Origin: DATKHR01 sp035510155
GTDB lineage: Bacteria > Acidobacteriota > Vicinamibacteria > Vicinamibacterales > CAVVIG01
Assembly (NCBI GenBank): GCA_035510155.1
Contig: DATKHR010000413.1
Coordinates: forward strand, 1 to 21,299
DNA: 21,299 nucleotides
Direction of reading: 5' to 3'
Shown here: in pieces, positions 1 to 8,700 of the stretch
How the letters are laid out: each line of letters starts with the position of its first letter
How positions within the stretch are numbered: the stretch's first letter is position 1
The notes under the pieces: model-generated
What the model was told of the DNA's origin: nothing
What the model saw: only the letters and a program-made list of their open reading frames with translations
Database searches by the model: none
Made by a program: the position numbers and the translations under genes

Positions 1-135
1 TCAGGTTCAATTGCTTGTGCCGGCAGGGCGTCCCGCCGCATCTCAGCACCGATCATGATCCCCTTCGTCGAGGCGCACCGGTGGCAGGCGAACATGCGAA
101 TTCTCGAGATTGCCGAACTCAAGACGGTGCCGTAT
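1..135 (+). pseudogene. Remnant of DDE/integrase-core transposase, frameshifted and 3'-truncated
   Basis: The start lies outside the window. Frame 3 reads LSTDHDPL at 42-65, and frame 1 continues with HRWQANMRILEI from base 76 and ELKTVPY up to base 135. Together these resemble the integrase core of IS transposases, where an LSxDHDPLF motif (carrying the second catalytic Asp) is followed by HRWxANLRILE and KTVPY. That comparison is from memory of the family. Four bases (66-69) stand where three are expected, so a one-base insertion breaks the frame. After TVPY the family continues with a conserved stretch ending in the catalytic Glu region, but here similarity stops and a stop codon follows at 178-180. 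The piece cannot make an active transposase. Its end coincides with the start of the hairpin at 136-159. Confidence 0.6.
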
Positions 136-159
136 GCCGGCACGCCATCGCGTGCCGGC
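136..159. repeat. Perfect inverted repeat, 10-bp arms with 4-base loop
   Basis: The arms GCCGGCACGC (136-145) and GCGTGCCGGC (150-159) are exact reverse complements around CATC. For transcripts of the receptor gene on the minus strand, this hairpin begins about 48 bases after the stop codon. It could block 3' exonucleases or help termination, but no T-tract follows on either strand, so it is not a standard intrinsic terminator. It abuts the broken transposase fragment, so it may instead be a palindromic insertion scar or a REP-like element. A weaker stem, CCCCG/CGGGG at 182-200, lies between it and the receptor stop. Confidence 0.7.
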
Positions 160-207
160 CTCAGTCAGCGTTACGTGTGAACCCCGTCGCCCGCTCGGGG
201 CCGATCG

Positions 208-3138
208 CTAGAAGGTCAGTCGGAGCCCAATCTGCGCGGTCCGCGGATCGACCGTCGCGTTGATCAGGTTGTAGTTCTTGCCGTTCACGAGCGTGAAGTT
301 CGTCACCGCGTTCGTGTTGAACAGATTGTACAGGTCGAACATGCCCGTGATCTTGTAGTTGCCAAAGGTGACGCTCTTGTCGACACGGAAATTGAACATC
401 TTGACGTTGTCGCTGCGGGCGTTGCTCAAGTCGTTTTCGAAAAATGCGACGTTACCGGCGTTGGGCAACCTGCCGGGATTGGTGGCTGAGGCAGAGCCTG
501 ACAGCGGGATCACCGTCGCGTACGGCCAGCCGGACTGACTGCTGAAGTTCACGGCCGCCCCGATGTCGTACTTGAACTCGTACCGCGCCGAAACCCGCGT
601 CGCCCAGACTGTGGTTTTCTGGAGCGGCGACACGTTCGGATACACCTGCGCAAAATACATGGACCCGCCGCCGCCGACGACGCCGATCGGATCGGAGTTC
701 AAGGGGCTGACGCTCGGGCTGGGCGAGCCGGAATTGCTCGCCGCCTGACGCAGATCGCTTCGCCACTGGTAGTCGAAGCTGCCGTTCACGAAGAGCCCCT
801 TGCCGAACCGCTTGTTGAGCGCGAGCTCCACCGTGTCGTACGTCCATTCCGAGCCGCCGAGCGAATCGGGAATGTTCGTGATCTCGTTCGTGACCACGCC
901 TTTGAGCGACGCGGGGATGTCATAGACGGTAAGTGGCTGCGTGCCAACGACGGTGCCCGCGCCCCCGTTGTAGGTGAGGATCGGCACGTTGACGTTCACT
1001 GGGACCGTATACTGCCCGATCCGCGCGACGTTGATCGTCGTGTAGAGGTTCTTCTCCATCTTGCGGATGTACGCGACGCGCACCGCCCCCTCCCCCCAGA
1101 CCTGACGATCGTAGGAGAGATCGAACTCGTCAGCGTAGGAGTTCTTCAGGTTCGGATCGACGATTGTGGATGTTCCGCCGGCCTGGTTGACGACCTGTCC
1201 GAGTTGGCTGGTGTTGTGGTAAAGCCCGTCCCCGTACGTGTCGTTGAACACGAAGTCCTTGTAGTTCGGACCACCGGGATCCGCGCCGGCCAGATTGTCG
1301 GCGAAGTTGAAATAGTACCGCCCGTAGAAGCCCTTGACCACGGATTTCCCGTCGCCCGCGACATCCCAGCCCACGCCCACGCGAGGAGCCACGTTGTTGA
1401 CGGTCAACAGGGTGGCACCCGGCACCGTGGACGGCTGCCAGACGGCGCCAAGGGTCGGCAGGCGATTGGCGCTGCTGTAGTACGGCCGCTGGTGATCGTA
1501 CCGGAGGCCATAGGTCAGTGTGACGCGGCTGCCGATGGCGAAGCGATCCTGGCCGTACAGCGTGTAGTGACGGTCGTAGTCCGACGATTGGGTCCAGGCG
1601 CTTCCGAATGTCGCCGGATCGCCGTAGTCGGTCATACGAATCTGGCTGGGCTTGCCGTTCGAGTCGAGATACAGGATCGGTCCGGACGTGCCGTTTGCCG
1701 TGTTGGTCGAGCGGTCGTTCATGAACTCGAACCCGAACTTCAGGTCGTGGGTGCCGCCCCCGCTCGGGAGGAAGTAGGTGACGTTGCCGAAGACCTGTGG
1801 CTTGCCGCGCGACAAGATAAAAGGACCGGTCTGGCCGGCGGCGTTGAACCAGCCCGCACCAATGTCAGAGTTCAACACCGAGTCGTGACGGGGAGGATTC
1901 GTCTGGTATGGGACGTTGGGCTGCTCCGGGAACGTGTACCCGAACTCGCCGACGTTGATCTCAGAGAAGAGACGATTGGACCAGGTCCTCTGCCAGCGGC
2001 CGTTGTACGCCCAGCTCGGCGACGACTGCGCGAGCGCCGACTGCTGTGGGGTCAGGGCGCTGATGCCGCGCAGCGGCTTTTGCTTCTTGCCCCATTGATA
2101 GTACCCGATGAACGTATCTTTCTCGCTCGCCTTGTAGCTTTCCTTCGTGGTGAAGTTGTTGAAGATGCCGAGGTCTGTGGCGAGGTTCGGATCGACGCCC
2201 GACACCTGCTTGTTGATCTTGAAATGGTTGTAAGCGGCGAAGAACCAGACCTTGTCCTTGACGATCGGACCGCCCAGATCCGCATGCCCTTCCCAGAACT
2301 GCAGGTTGGGTTGGCCCGTGAACCCTCGCGCCGAGGTTGCGGCATCGACGTTGTTGCCGACGAAACTGCCCGGCTCGTACGCGATGTTCTCGATGCCTGA
2401 GAACTTGTTGCCGCCGCTCTTGATCGTCGAGAAGATCGACGCCCCTGGCGTGTTCATGCTGACGTCTTGACCCGCCGCGCTCACCGCGATTTCATTCTGC
2501 ACGTAAAAGTCTTGGTAGAAACCCGCGGCGCCGCTGCCCTCGGTCGTGTCCACACCGTCCGTGACGACGCGTGCCTGGTTGACGACGCCGAACGCCTCAT
2601 AACCTGACTGCTGACTCTTGTGGCTGCCGCCCACGTCGACGCCTTGCATGCGCACGCCGGGCGTCTGCGCGAGGGCTCCCCACAGGTCGGTCGACGTCGG
2701 GACTCCCGTGAGCTGCGCCGTCGTCTGCACGTACCCGACGGCCGTTGACTGCTTGTCAATGACCGGCGATTCACCCGTGACGGTGATCGACTCCTGCAAC
2801 GACGCGATCTGCAGCGTGCCGTCAACTGTCAGCGTCGCGCCGGTCTGCAGGACAATGCCTTCGCGCTTCTGAGTCTGGAACCCCGCGAGCTCGAACGTCA
2901 GCGTGTAGGTTCCGGCAGGAAGGCTGGGGAACCGATATTCGCCCCCGGCTTCTGTGACGACCGACTGAGCGCCCAGGAGCGCCGGCGACGTTGCCGTCAC
3001 GGTGGCGCCAGGAAGAACTGCGCCTTGGGCGTCCTTCACGGTCCCTGTGAGATGGGCTGGATTGATTTGCGCGTGCGCGGTCAGCACGCCTAGTGTGATT
3101 GTTAGGAGTCCGACTGCAAAACCCTTCCGGCTGAGCAT
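208..3138 (-). CDS. Oar-like TonB-dependent receptor with carboxypeptidase-regulatory-like domain
   Basis: This is a 976-residue outer-membrane beta-barrel, probably taking up a large or scarce nutrient using energy from TonB; the substrate is unknown. The chosen start is ATG at 3138, because GGAGGAAG sits directly upstream; a TTG at 3150 in the same frame would lie inside that ribosome-binding site. Residues 1-23 form a signal peptide ending AHA before Gln24. Residues about 28-110 form the carboxypeptidase-regulatory-like beta-sandwich, and VTGESPVID (about 120-128) opens the plug domain. A long barrel follows, ending in a terminal Phe, the usual recognition signal for the BAM assembly machinery. 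No STN signalling domain is present, and I find no cysteine in the protein. It is a paralogue of the receptor at 5720-8758. Such receptors are greatly expanded in Acidobacteriota (family knowledge). Confidence 0.9.
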   Translation of the reverse strand: MLSRKGFAVGLLTITLGVLTAHAQINPAHLTGTVKDAQGAVLPGATVTATSPALLGAQSVVTEAGGEYRFPSLPAGTYTLTFELAGFQTQKREGIVLQTGATLTVDGTLQIASLQESITVTGESPVIDKQSTAVGYVQTTAQLTGVPTSTDLWGALAQTPGVRMQGVDVGGSHKSQQSGYEAFGVVNQARVVTDGVDTTEGSGAAGFYQDFYVQNEIAVSAAGQDVSMNTPGASIFSTIKSGGNKFSGIENIAYEPGSFVGNNVDAATSARGFTGQPNLQFWEGHADLGGPIVKDKVWFFAAYNHFKINKQVSGVDPNLATDLGIFNNFTTKESYKASEKDTFIGYYQWGKKQKPLRGISALTPQQSALAQSSPSWAYNGRWQRTWSNRLFSEINVGEFGYTFPEQPNVPYQTNPPRHDSVLNSDIGAGWFNAAGQTGPFILSRGKPQVFGNVTYFLPSGGGTHDLKFGFEFMNDRSTNTANGTSGPILYLDSNGKPSQIRMTDYGDPATFGSAWTQSSDYDRHYTLYGQDRFAIGSRVTLTYGLRYDHQRPYYSSANRLPTLGAVWQPSTVPGATLLTVNNVAPRVGVGWDVAGDGKSVVKGFYGRYYFNFADNLAGADPGGPNYKDFVFNDTYGDGLYHNTSQLGQVVNQAGGTSTIVDPNLKNSYADEFDLSYDRQVWGEGAVRVAYIRKMEKNLYTTINVARIGQYTVPVNVNVPILTYNGGAGTVVGTQPLTVYDIPASLKGVVTNEITNIPDSLGGSEWTYDTVELALNKRFGKGLFVNGSFDYQWRSDLRQAASNSGSPSPSVSPLNSDPIGVVGGGGSMYFAQVYPNVSPLQKTTVWATRVSARYEFKYDIGAAVNFSSQSGWPYATVIPLSGSASATNPGRLPNAGNVAFFENDLSNARSDNVKMFNFRVDKSVTFGNYKITGMFDLYNLFNTNAVTNFTLVNGKNYNLINATVDPRTAQIGLRLTF

Positions 3139-3454
3139 ACCTTCCTCCAAGACTGCCCTTCTCGGTCGTTAGGTCCGACTCGTCGAAGATGGGAACATGC
3201 CAACGGCCAGCGTACACTGACCAGTGTCCGGTCAACGGTCAGGCGCGGCAAAACATCAAGACCAAGGTGCGTCGAATTCAATCTTTTGGTCGAACGGTGC
3301 ACAAAATACCCAGATCCGTTCACTTGACCTCGACAAATCAGTTCGTGTGCGATCGCCAAGCTCAACATCGCGTTTGTGGGACGGCGCACATCCAAGCTCT
3401 TGGAGCGAAGGCTGTGATCGAAATCGGTAGGCTCAGGCTTGATTCCCAGTAAAC
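3139..3454. other. 316-bp divergent intergenic region
   Basis: This gap separates the minus-strand receptor start from the plus-strand sulfatase start, so it should hold promoters for both. The bases next to the receptor carry its strong ribosome-binding site (3139-3149). A palindrome with extra half-sites lies at 3214-3241 (separate entry). GACCAA at 3260-3265 and TTGGTC at 3286-3291 form another inverted pair. A TTGACC at 3324-3329 resembles a -35 box for the sulfatase gene but lacks a matching -10 at normal spacing. I see no small gene or RNA gene here. The sulfatase start has no clear Shine-Dalgarno sequence. Confidence 0.6.
3214..3241. promoter_or_regulatory. Operator-like palindrome with additional GGTCA half-sites
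   Basis: ACACTGACCAGTGT (3214-3227) is an inverted repeat with 6-bp arms and a 2-bp centre. It overlaps a second dyad, TGACC (3218-3222) with GGTCA (3230-3234), and another GGTCA follows at 3237-3241. On the minus strand the GGTCAA block reads TTGACC, a plausible -35 box for the receptor gene, although the best -10 (TACGCT) is only 15 bp away. The layout suggests binding of a dimeric regulator at the receptor promoter about 75-100 bp upstream of its start codon. The regulator is unknown. Confidence 0.45.
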
Positions 3455-5617
3455 ATGACGCTCATGAGATCGTTCGCCGGGCGCAGATCGTTAGCCGGCC
3501 GCGTTGGGGTGGTCGCCGGCATCGTTGCGTGCCTCATCGCAGCCAGGATCTGGTTCGTCCGGGGGCACTCGAGCCCGCAGCTCACAAGCGGGGCGTGCCG
3601 AGGATGCAACGTGCTGCTCGTGACGATCGACACGCTTCGCTACGACCGTGTCGGCGCGTTCGGCGGCCGCGCGGGCCTCACGCCGAACCTCGATCGTCTG
3701 GCAGAATCGGGCCTGCGGATGACGCGCGCGTACACACCCGCGCCTCTAACCCTGCCGGCGCACGCGTCCATCCTCACGGCAGTCTCGCCGCCGGTGCACG
3801 GCCTGCGCGCGAACGGCCTGTTCAGGCTCGGGCCGTCGCTGCCGACGCTCGCAACGGTACTGAGGGGCGCGGGCTATCGAACGGGCGCGTTCGTCGGGGC
3901 GTTCGTCCTCGACGCGCGGTTCGGCCTCAACCGCGGTTTTGACGTCTACGACGATCGATACGGCGAAAAGTCTTCGAGCGATCCGGCCGAAGGTGCGGAA
4001 CGACGCGCAGAGGACGTGATCAAGCCGGCGCTCGCCTGGATTCTAGGCCCGACTCACGATCCGCAATCACGTTGGTTTGCCTGGGTCCATCTCTACGATC
4101 CCCATGAGCCCTACCGGGCGCCGGAGCCGTTCGCGTCGCGCTACGAGCCCTATGATGCGGAGGTGGCGTACACAGACGCGATGATCGGCCGTTTACTCGA
4201 CCAACTTCGCGCAGCCGGTCAGCTCGAGCGCACGCTCGTGGTCATGACGGGCGACCATGGCGAGAGCCTCGGCGAGCACGGCGAGCGCACGCACGGTGTG
4301 TTCACCTATGACGTCACGATGAAAGTGCCCTGGTTCTTGTGGGCGGAGCGGCGGATTCCCGCTCAATCGTTCGGGGGGCTGTCGCGCCTGATCGACCTCG
4401 CGCCGACGGTGACAGATCTGATCGGCGTCTCAAAGCCTGCGACCTTCGAGGGACGTTCGGTCGTCGCGAGCATCGGCGTTGGCGAGGGCGCGGCGACGGC
4501 GTACTTCGAGGCCTTGGATGGCAACCTGACCCGCAATTGGGCGCCGCTCACCGGCATCGTCAGCGGAAGCTACAAGCTGATCGATCTCCCGATACCCGAG
4601 CTCTACGACCTCGCGCGGGATCCCCTGGAGACGAAGAATCTCTTCACGAGCGAGCCCGAGCGGGGACGAACGCTTGGCGCCCTGCTGAGGGAAGCGACTG
4701 CTGAACTGACGGCGCACGGTACCGCCGGACAGAAGACCGTGCTCAGCGCCGAGTCGCGCCAGCGGCTTCAGGCGCTCGGCTATGTCGCCTCGAGCGCTGA
4801 GCCCGGTCAGCGGGCGTATACGGACGCGGACGATCCGAAGCTTCTCATTGGCATCTCGGACGAGCTGAATCGCGCCGTTGGCGCGTTCAACGCAGGCGAT
4901 CGCAGTGCGATGGCAGCAGTGCAGACCATCATGGAAGAGCACAACGGTTTCCCCCCTGCGTTCGCGATGTACGCGTCGATGCAGCGGGCGACCGGCGACC
5001 TGCCGGGCGCGATCGCCACGCTCGAGGACATTGTCCGCCGAGGCATCGCCGATGTGCGCGTCATGGTCGTCCTGGCAGGATATCTGGAGGAGGCGGGCGC
5101 GCACGAGAGGGCGATCGGTCTACTGCGCGCGATCATCGCCTCGCACCCCGACTTCTCCGAGGCCTACAACTCACTCGGCGCCGTGTACTCGGCGACCGGG
5201 CGCCACGACGAGGCACGCGCAGCGTTCCGCAAAGTGCTCGAGCTCGATCCGACGTCGGCCGTCGCCTACGCCAACCTCGGCATCGACGAGCTGCGCGTGG
5301 GCGACCGCGATGCCGCGATCGCCGATCTGACGCGCGCGCTCGATATCGACCCGCGCCTGGCAGTGGCACACAATGCCATCGCAACCGCCCTGATGATCGA
5401 AGGCAGGAAGAGCGAAGCGATCGCTCACTGGCGCCTGGTTGTCGAATCGAATCCCCGATCGTTCGACGCGCTGTTCAATCTCGCAACGGCGTTGAATCAG
5501 GAGGGACGATGGGACGAGGCGCGACCCTACATCGAACAGTTCGTCAGGGACGCGCCCCCGGCGCGATATGGGCCGGACATCATGCGGTTGAAGCGTCTGC
5601 TGGACAAGGGATCGTAA
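3455..5617 (+). CDS. Membrane-anchored sulfatase-superfamily protein with C-terminal TPR repeats
   Basis: This is a 720-residue protein of the alkaline phosphatase/sulfatase superfamily. Residues about 16-34 form one N-terminal membrane anchor, followed by a CxxC (C48, C51). The hydrolase domain covers about 52-400: TIDTLRYD holds the first metal ligand (D59), and TGDHGESLGEHG holds D267 and H268. At the place of the sulfatase C/S-x-P-x-R signature the sequence is T99-L-P-A-H103, so the residue oxidised to formylglycine is a Thr. Residues about 466-702 are TPR repeats, clearest at 568-601, 602-635 and 636-669, each ending near a Pro. The enzyme may be a phosphohydrolase, a phospho-group transferase or a non-classical sulfatase at the outer face of the inner membrane; the substrate is unknown. 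ATG at 3464 is an alternative start. Neither start has a clear ribosome-binding site. It lies between two receptors on the opposite strand. Confidence 0.8.
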   Translation: MTLMRSFAGRRSLAGRVGVVAGIVACLIAARIWFVRGHSSPQLTSGACRGCNVLLVTIDTLRYDRVGAFGGRAGLTPNLDRLAESGLRMTRAYTPAPLTLPAHASILTAVSPPVHGLRANGLFRLGPSLPTLATVLRGAGYRTGAFVGAFVLDARFGLNRGFDVYDDRYGEKSSSDPAEGAERRAEDVIKPALAWILGPTHDPQSRWFAWVHLYDPHEPYRAPEPFASRYEPYDAEVAYTDAMIGRLLDQLRAAGQLERTLVVMTGDHGESLGEHGERTHGVFTYDVTMKVPWFLWAERRIPAQSFGGLSRLIDLAPTVTDLIGVSKPATFEGRSVVASIGVGEGAATAYFEALDGNLTRNWAPLTGIVSGSYKLIDLPIPELYDLARDPLETKNLFTSEPERGRTLGALLREATAELTAHGTAGQKTVLSAESRQRLQALGYVASSAEPGQRAYTDADDPKLLIGISDELNRAVGAFNAGDRSAMAAVQTIMEEHNGFPPAFAMYASMQRATGDLPGAIATLEDIVRRGIADVRVMVVLAGYLEEAGAHERAIGLLRAIIASHPDFSEAYNSLGAVYSATGRHDEARAAFRKVLELDPTSAVAYANLGIDELRVGDRDAAIADLTRALDIDPRLAVAHNAIATALMIEGRKSEAIAHWRLVVESNPRSFDALFNLATALNQEGRWDEARPYIEQFVRDAPPARYGPDIMRLKRLLDKGS

Positions 5618-5627
5618 CGGGGGCGGT

Positions 5628-5664
5628 AAAACGAAAAAGGCCGGATGAGTGGCCCCACCCGGCC
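5628..5664 (-). terminator. Intrinsic terminator of the second receptor gene
   Basis: Read on the minus strand, GGCCGG (5664-5659) pairs with CCGGCC (5644-5639). The inner GTGG/CCAC segment can extend the stem, leaving a small bulge. The stem is followed by TTTTTCGTTTT (5638-5628), a good T-tract. This fits a Rho-independent terminator for the receptor, whose stop codon is about 55 bases upstream. On the plus strand the hairpin follows the sulfatase stop by about 20 bases but lacks a T-tract on that side, so its action on the sulfatase transcript is less certain. Confidence 0.75.
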
Positions 5665-5669
5665 CGTAA

Positions 5670-5715
5670 CCCGCCCGACCTGACCTACTCGACCTACCCG
5701 ACCCACCCCGACCTA
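5670..5715. repeat. Degenerate CCGACCTAC-type short tandem repeat
   Basis: The plus strand shows several imperfect 8-9 base units built on CGACCTAC or CGACCCAC between the terminator and the receptor stop codon. The minus strand is correspondingly rich in GGTCGGG and GGTAGG. It is non-coding. Together with the C-runs at 5653-5676 it makes the 3' end of the receptor transcript strongly G-rich. Confidence 0.45.
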
Positions 5716-5719
5716 TTCC

Positions 5720-8700
5720 CTACCAGACGAACCTGAACCCGATGCGGCCCGTCCGCGGTCCGAGAATCGCGGTCGGCGTCTGGAACGTTGGCACGCCCGA
5801 GCTCAGACCGGTCGACACATTGATCGTCTCCGCCGCGTACTGGTTGGTGATGTTGTAGATGTCGCCGAACAGCCGCAGCTTGGTCGGCCCGAGGGGGACT
5901 GTCTTCTCGACGCGGAGATCGAGCACCGAGATGTTGTCCTGGCGGTTTGCGTTGAACGGCGACAGGTAGAACGACGTGTTTGTCGGACTGCCCTGGCGCG
6001 ACGCGCTGGTCGTGCAATTGCACGAGGGCGCCGGCGACGCCGGGGTCGCTATCGAGCCCGTGCGCGCGTAATTGGCCCCGGCCTGGAAGCGGTACGACAG
6101 GCTGGCCAGGATGCCCCACGGGAAGTTGTACGCGCCGGTCGCCTTCAGGCTGTAGAACGCGTAATCGCACTCTGCGGTGAATCCCAGGCCGCTCGCACAG
6201 CCCGGTCCGTTCGGCGTGCCTGGAGCGCCCCCGGACGGGTAGTCACGCTGCCACGTGTACCCGGCGCCAACGTTGGCCGAGTAGTTGTGGCTCATGCGCT
6301 TGTTGATCGCGAACTCGACCGTCTTGTAGTCGCCGTTGTTCGGCGCGTTGACGACGACCTGATTGGTCGGATACAGACAGTTTGCAGTCGGCGACGTCTG
6401 AGTCGCGGTGCATCCCGAGATCTGATTGTTCGGAATCCCGTAGGCCGTCACGTTCCGGTCGTCGGCCGTTCCCGCTTTGCCGTCCGGACCGACATCGACG
6501 AACGTGAACGGGACCGTGTAGGCGCTCGCCGGCCGATTCGGCTGCATCGTGCCGACCTGATTGCGGACCTGGAACATCACGAAGCCAAAGTGCGCGCCGA
6601 CGCCCTCAGTCACCTGCTGCTCGAGGAACGCCGTGTACTGATTCGAGTACGGCTGTTTGAGGTTCGGGTCAACCGAAATCGTCCCGGCCAGCGCGCTTCC
6701 CGTCAGTGTGCTCGTTGTGTAGCCGTTGTAGACGATCGGATCGTTCGGACCCGCGGCTTTGAGCGAATATGTGACGCTCTTGCTGGCCTGGTTCTGGTTC
6801 GCATTGGCCGCCACACCGACCCCGGGGTTGAAGCGGTACAGGCCGTAATTCACTTTCACGATAGTCTTGCCGGTGGCAAAGAGGTCGTACGCGACGCCGA
6901 GCCGCGGCGCAAACGCATTCCACGTGACGTAGGTCGTCTCCGGGAACGTGGTCGCCGGAATGCTGATGGGTGCAACGTTCGCCGGCGTCGGGAATGTATA
7001 CGCGAGCTGATTCTGAGCCGGCGTCCAGACGCGGTAGTGATCGAAGCGGAAGCCGAAGTTGAACGTGGCGTGGCCGACCGCATACTGATCGGTCAGGAAC
7101 GCGTCAAACGTCGTCACCTTGTCGACGCTGAGGAGATCGCCGTTAGGACCCGCCAGGACGCCGCCGATCGCGGTCGCGGTCGGCGCATAGAAGACGACCT
7201 GCGTGGGCACGCCGGTCGTGTTGACGGTGATCCGTTCGTTCCCCGACGCTACTTGCTTGAACCCATAGTAGCCGGTCTCGCTCAGCCACTCGCCGCCGAC
7301 CTTGAAGTTATGCGTGCCGCCCCAGCCGTCCTTGAAATAGGTGAGCGCACCTGTCGCCTGGCCCCGATGTCGATCGGTCTGCTCTATCTGGTCGCCGCCA
7401 AGGATCTGATTCAGTTGCGCGTTGAGGACCTCGGGTTGTGTCGTGTTGGTGTTGGCGACGAGGGGAAAGTAATAGCCGAACACGCCGTAGCGCGCTTCGG
7501 CGTAGAGGTTCTTGTTGAGCGTGCCGTTCCACTCCCCCTTGTACACCCAGCTACCGGAGCTCTGTGCATACGTTTGGTCGAGCGACACGAACACCGGATT
7601 TGTGACGGGAGATGGTCCAGGCATGCGATTCGGCTGACTCTTCTGGCCCCATTGGTAGTAACCAATGAGCTTGTTGTTCTGGTTGAGCTGGTACGTGACC
7701 TTGCCCGACGGGTTCCACAAATCCGTGTGGAACGCCGTGCCGGCGATCGGTCCCACGAAGTTCGGCTGCCCGACATCGGTTGCCTGATAACGATACGAGA
7801 AGTACCACCAGACCTTGTCGTGCTTGATCGGCCCGCCGACGTTCAGGTTGAAATCGTTGTATTTCTGCAGCTCGTTGCTGTGATCGCGGATGCCGTTGGG
7901 GTTCGTTGCCGCGTTGTAGGCATACTGCGAGGGAAGGTTCGAGGCGATGTTGTCGCCCTGCATGCCGTTCGACTCGTAGTCCTTATAGATCTCGCCCTGG
8001 AATCTGTTGCCGCCCGACTTGCCAAGGAACTGGCTTTGCACGCCGGGCGTCGGCATCTCGGCGCCCTGGCCGATCGTGCCGAGGAAGACCTCCTCGAACG
8101 AGCCGTAGTCGAAATAGAAGCCCGCGCCGCTCGTGCCTTCAGTAGTATTGATGCCCTCGACGAGGACGCGGTTCTGGCCGCTGTACCCATAGGCCGTGTA
8201 GCCGGTCTGCGTGCCGGCGCGGTTGCCGCCCACATCGATGCGGGACATCTGCACCGACGGTGTGACCGCGAGGAGGGACCACATGTCGCGCGAGTTGGGG
8301 ATCTCTTGCAGCGCCTCGAGCTTGAAGTTCTGCTGCACGCGGGTGTTGGACGTGTCGATCACCGGCGACTCGCCCGTCACGGTCACCGTTTCCTGCAGAG
8401 AGGCCACCTGCAGCTCGACGTTGACGTTCGCCGTGAAGCCCATCGAGATCTGAATGTTCTCGCGCTTCAGAACGTTGAAGCCGGGCAGCTCGAACGTCAC
8501 GGTGTAAGAGCCCGGCGGAAGCGCCGGGAACCGGTAATTGCCGCCGCCGTCGGTGACCGACGTCTGGACACCCATCAGCGACGTGCTGGTCACCGTCACG
8601 GTAACGCCCGGCAGCACGGCTCCACTGTTGTCGGACACTTTGCCGTTGATGGAGCCGGTCGTGCTCGCGCCACCGCCCTGCGCGAACGCCGTCGACGCCG

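Noticed and set aside
15..263. 82-codon plus-strand open frame at the left edge as a gene of its own
   Set aside because: Its first part is one frame of the broken transposase, and the rest runs through the hairpin and into the antisense of the receptor end.
1204..2400. 398-codon open frame on the plus strand opposite the first receptor
   Set aside because: Mirror of the receptor gene; no family features in the translation.
3218..3222. Shared ACTGACC 7-mer between the receptor operator and the gap before the right-edge gene (about 21215-21221)
   Set aside because: Seven bases are too short to call a shared site in 21 kb without further copies or conservation.
3324..3352. TTGACC as part of a promoter for the sulfatase gene
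   Set aside because: The sequence 16-18 bp downstream (around GTGCGA) does not resemble a -10 box.
3501..3610. Lipoprotein signal in the sulfatase/TPR protein near C48
   Set aside because: The residues before the Cys (TSGAC) do not fit a lipobox, and the hydrophobic stretch ends well before it, so a membrane anchor is more likely.
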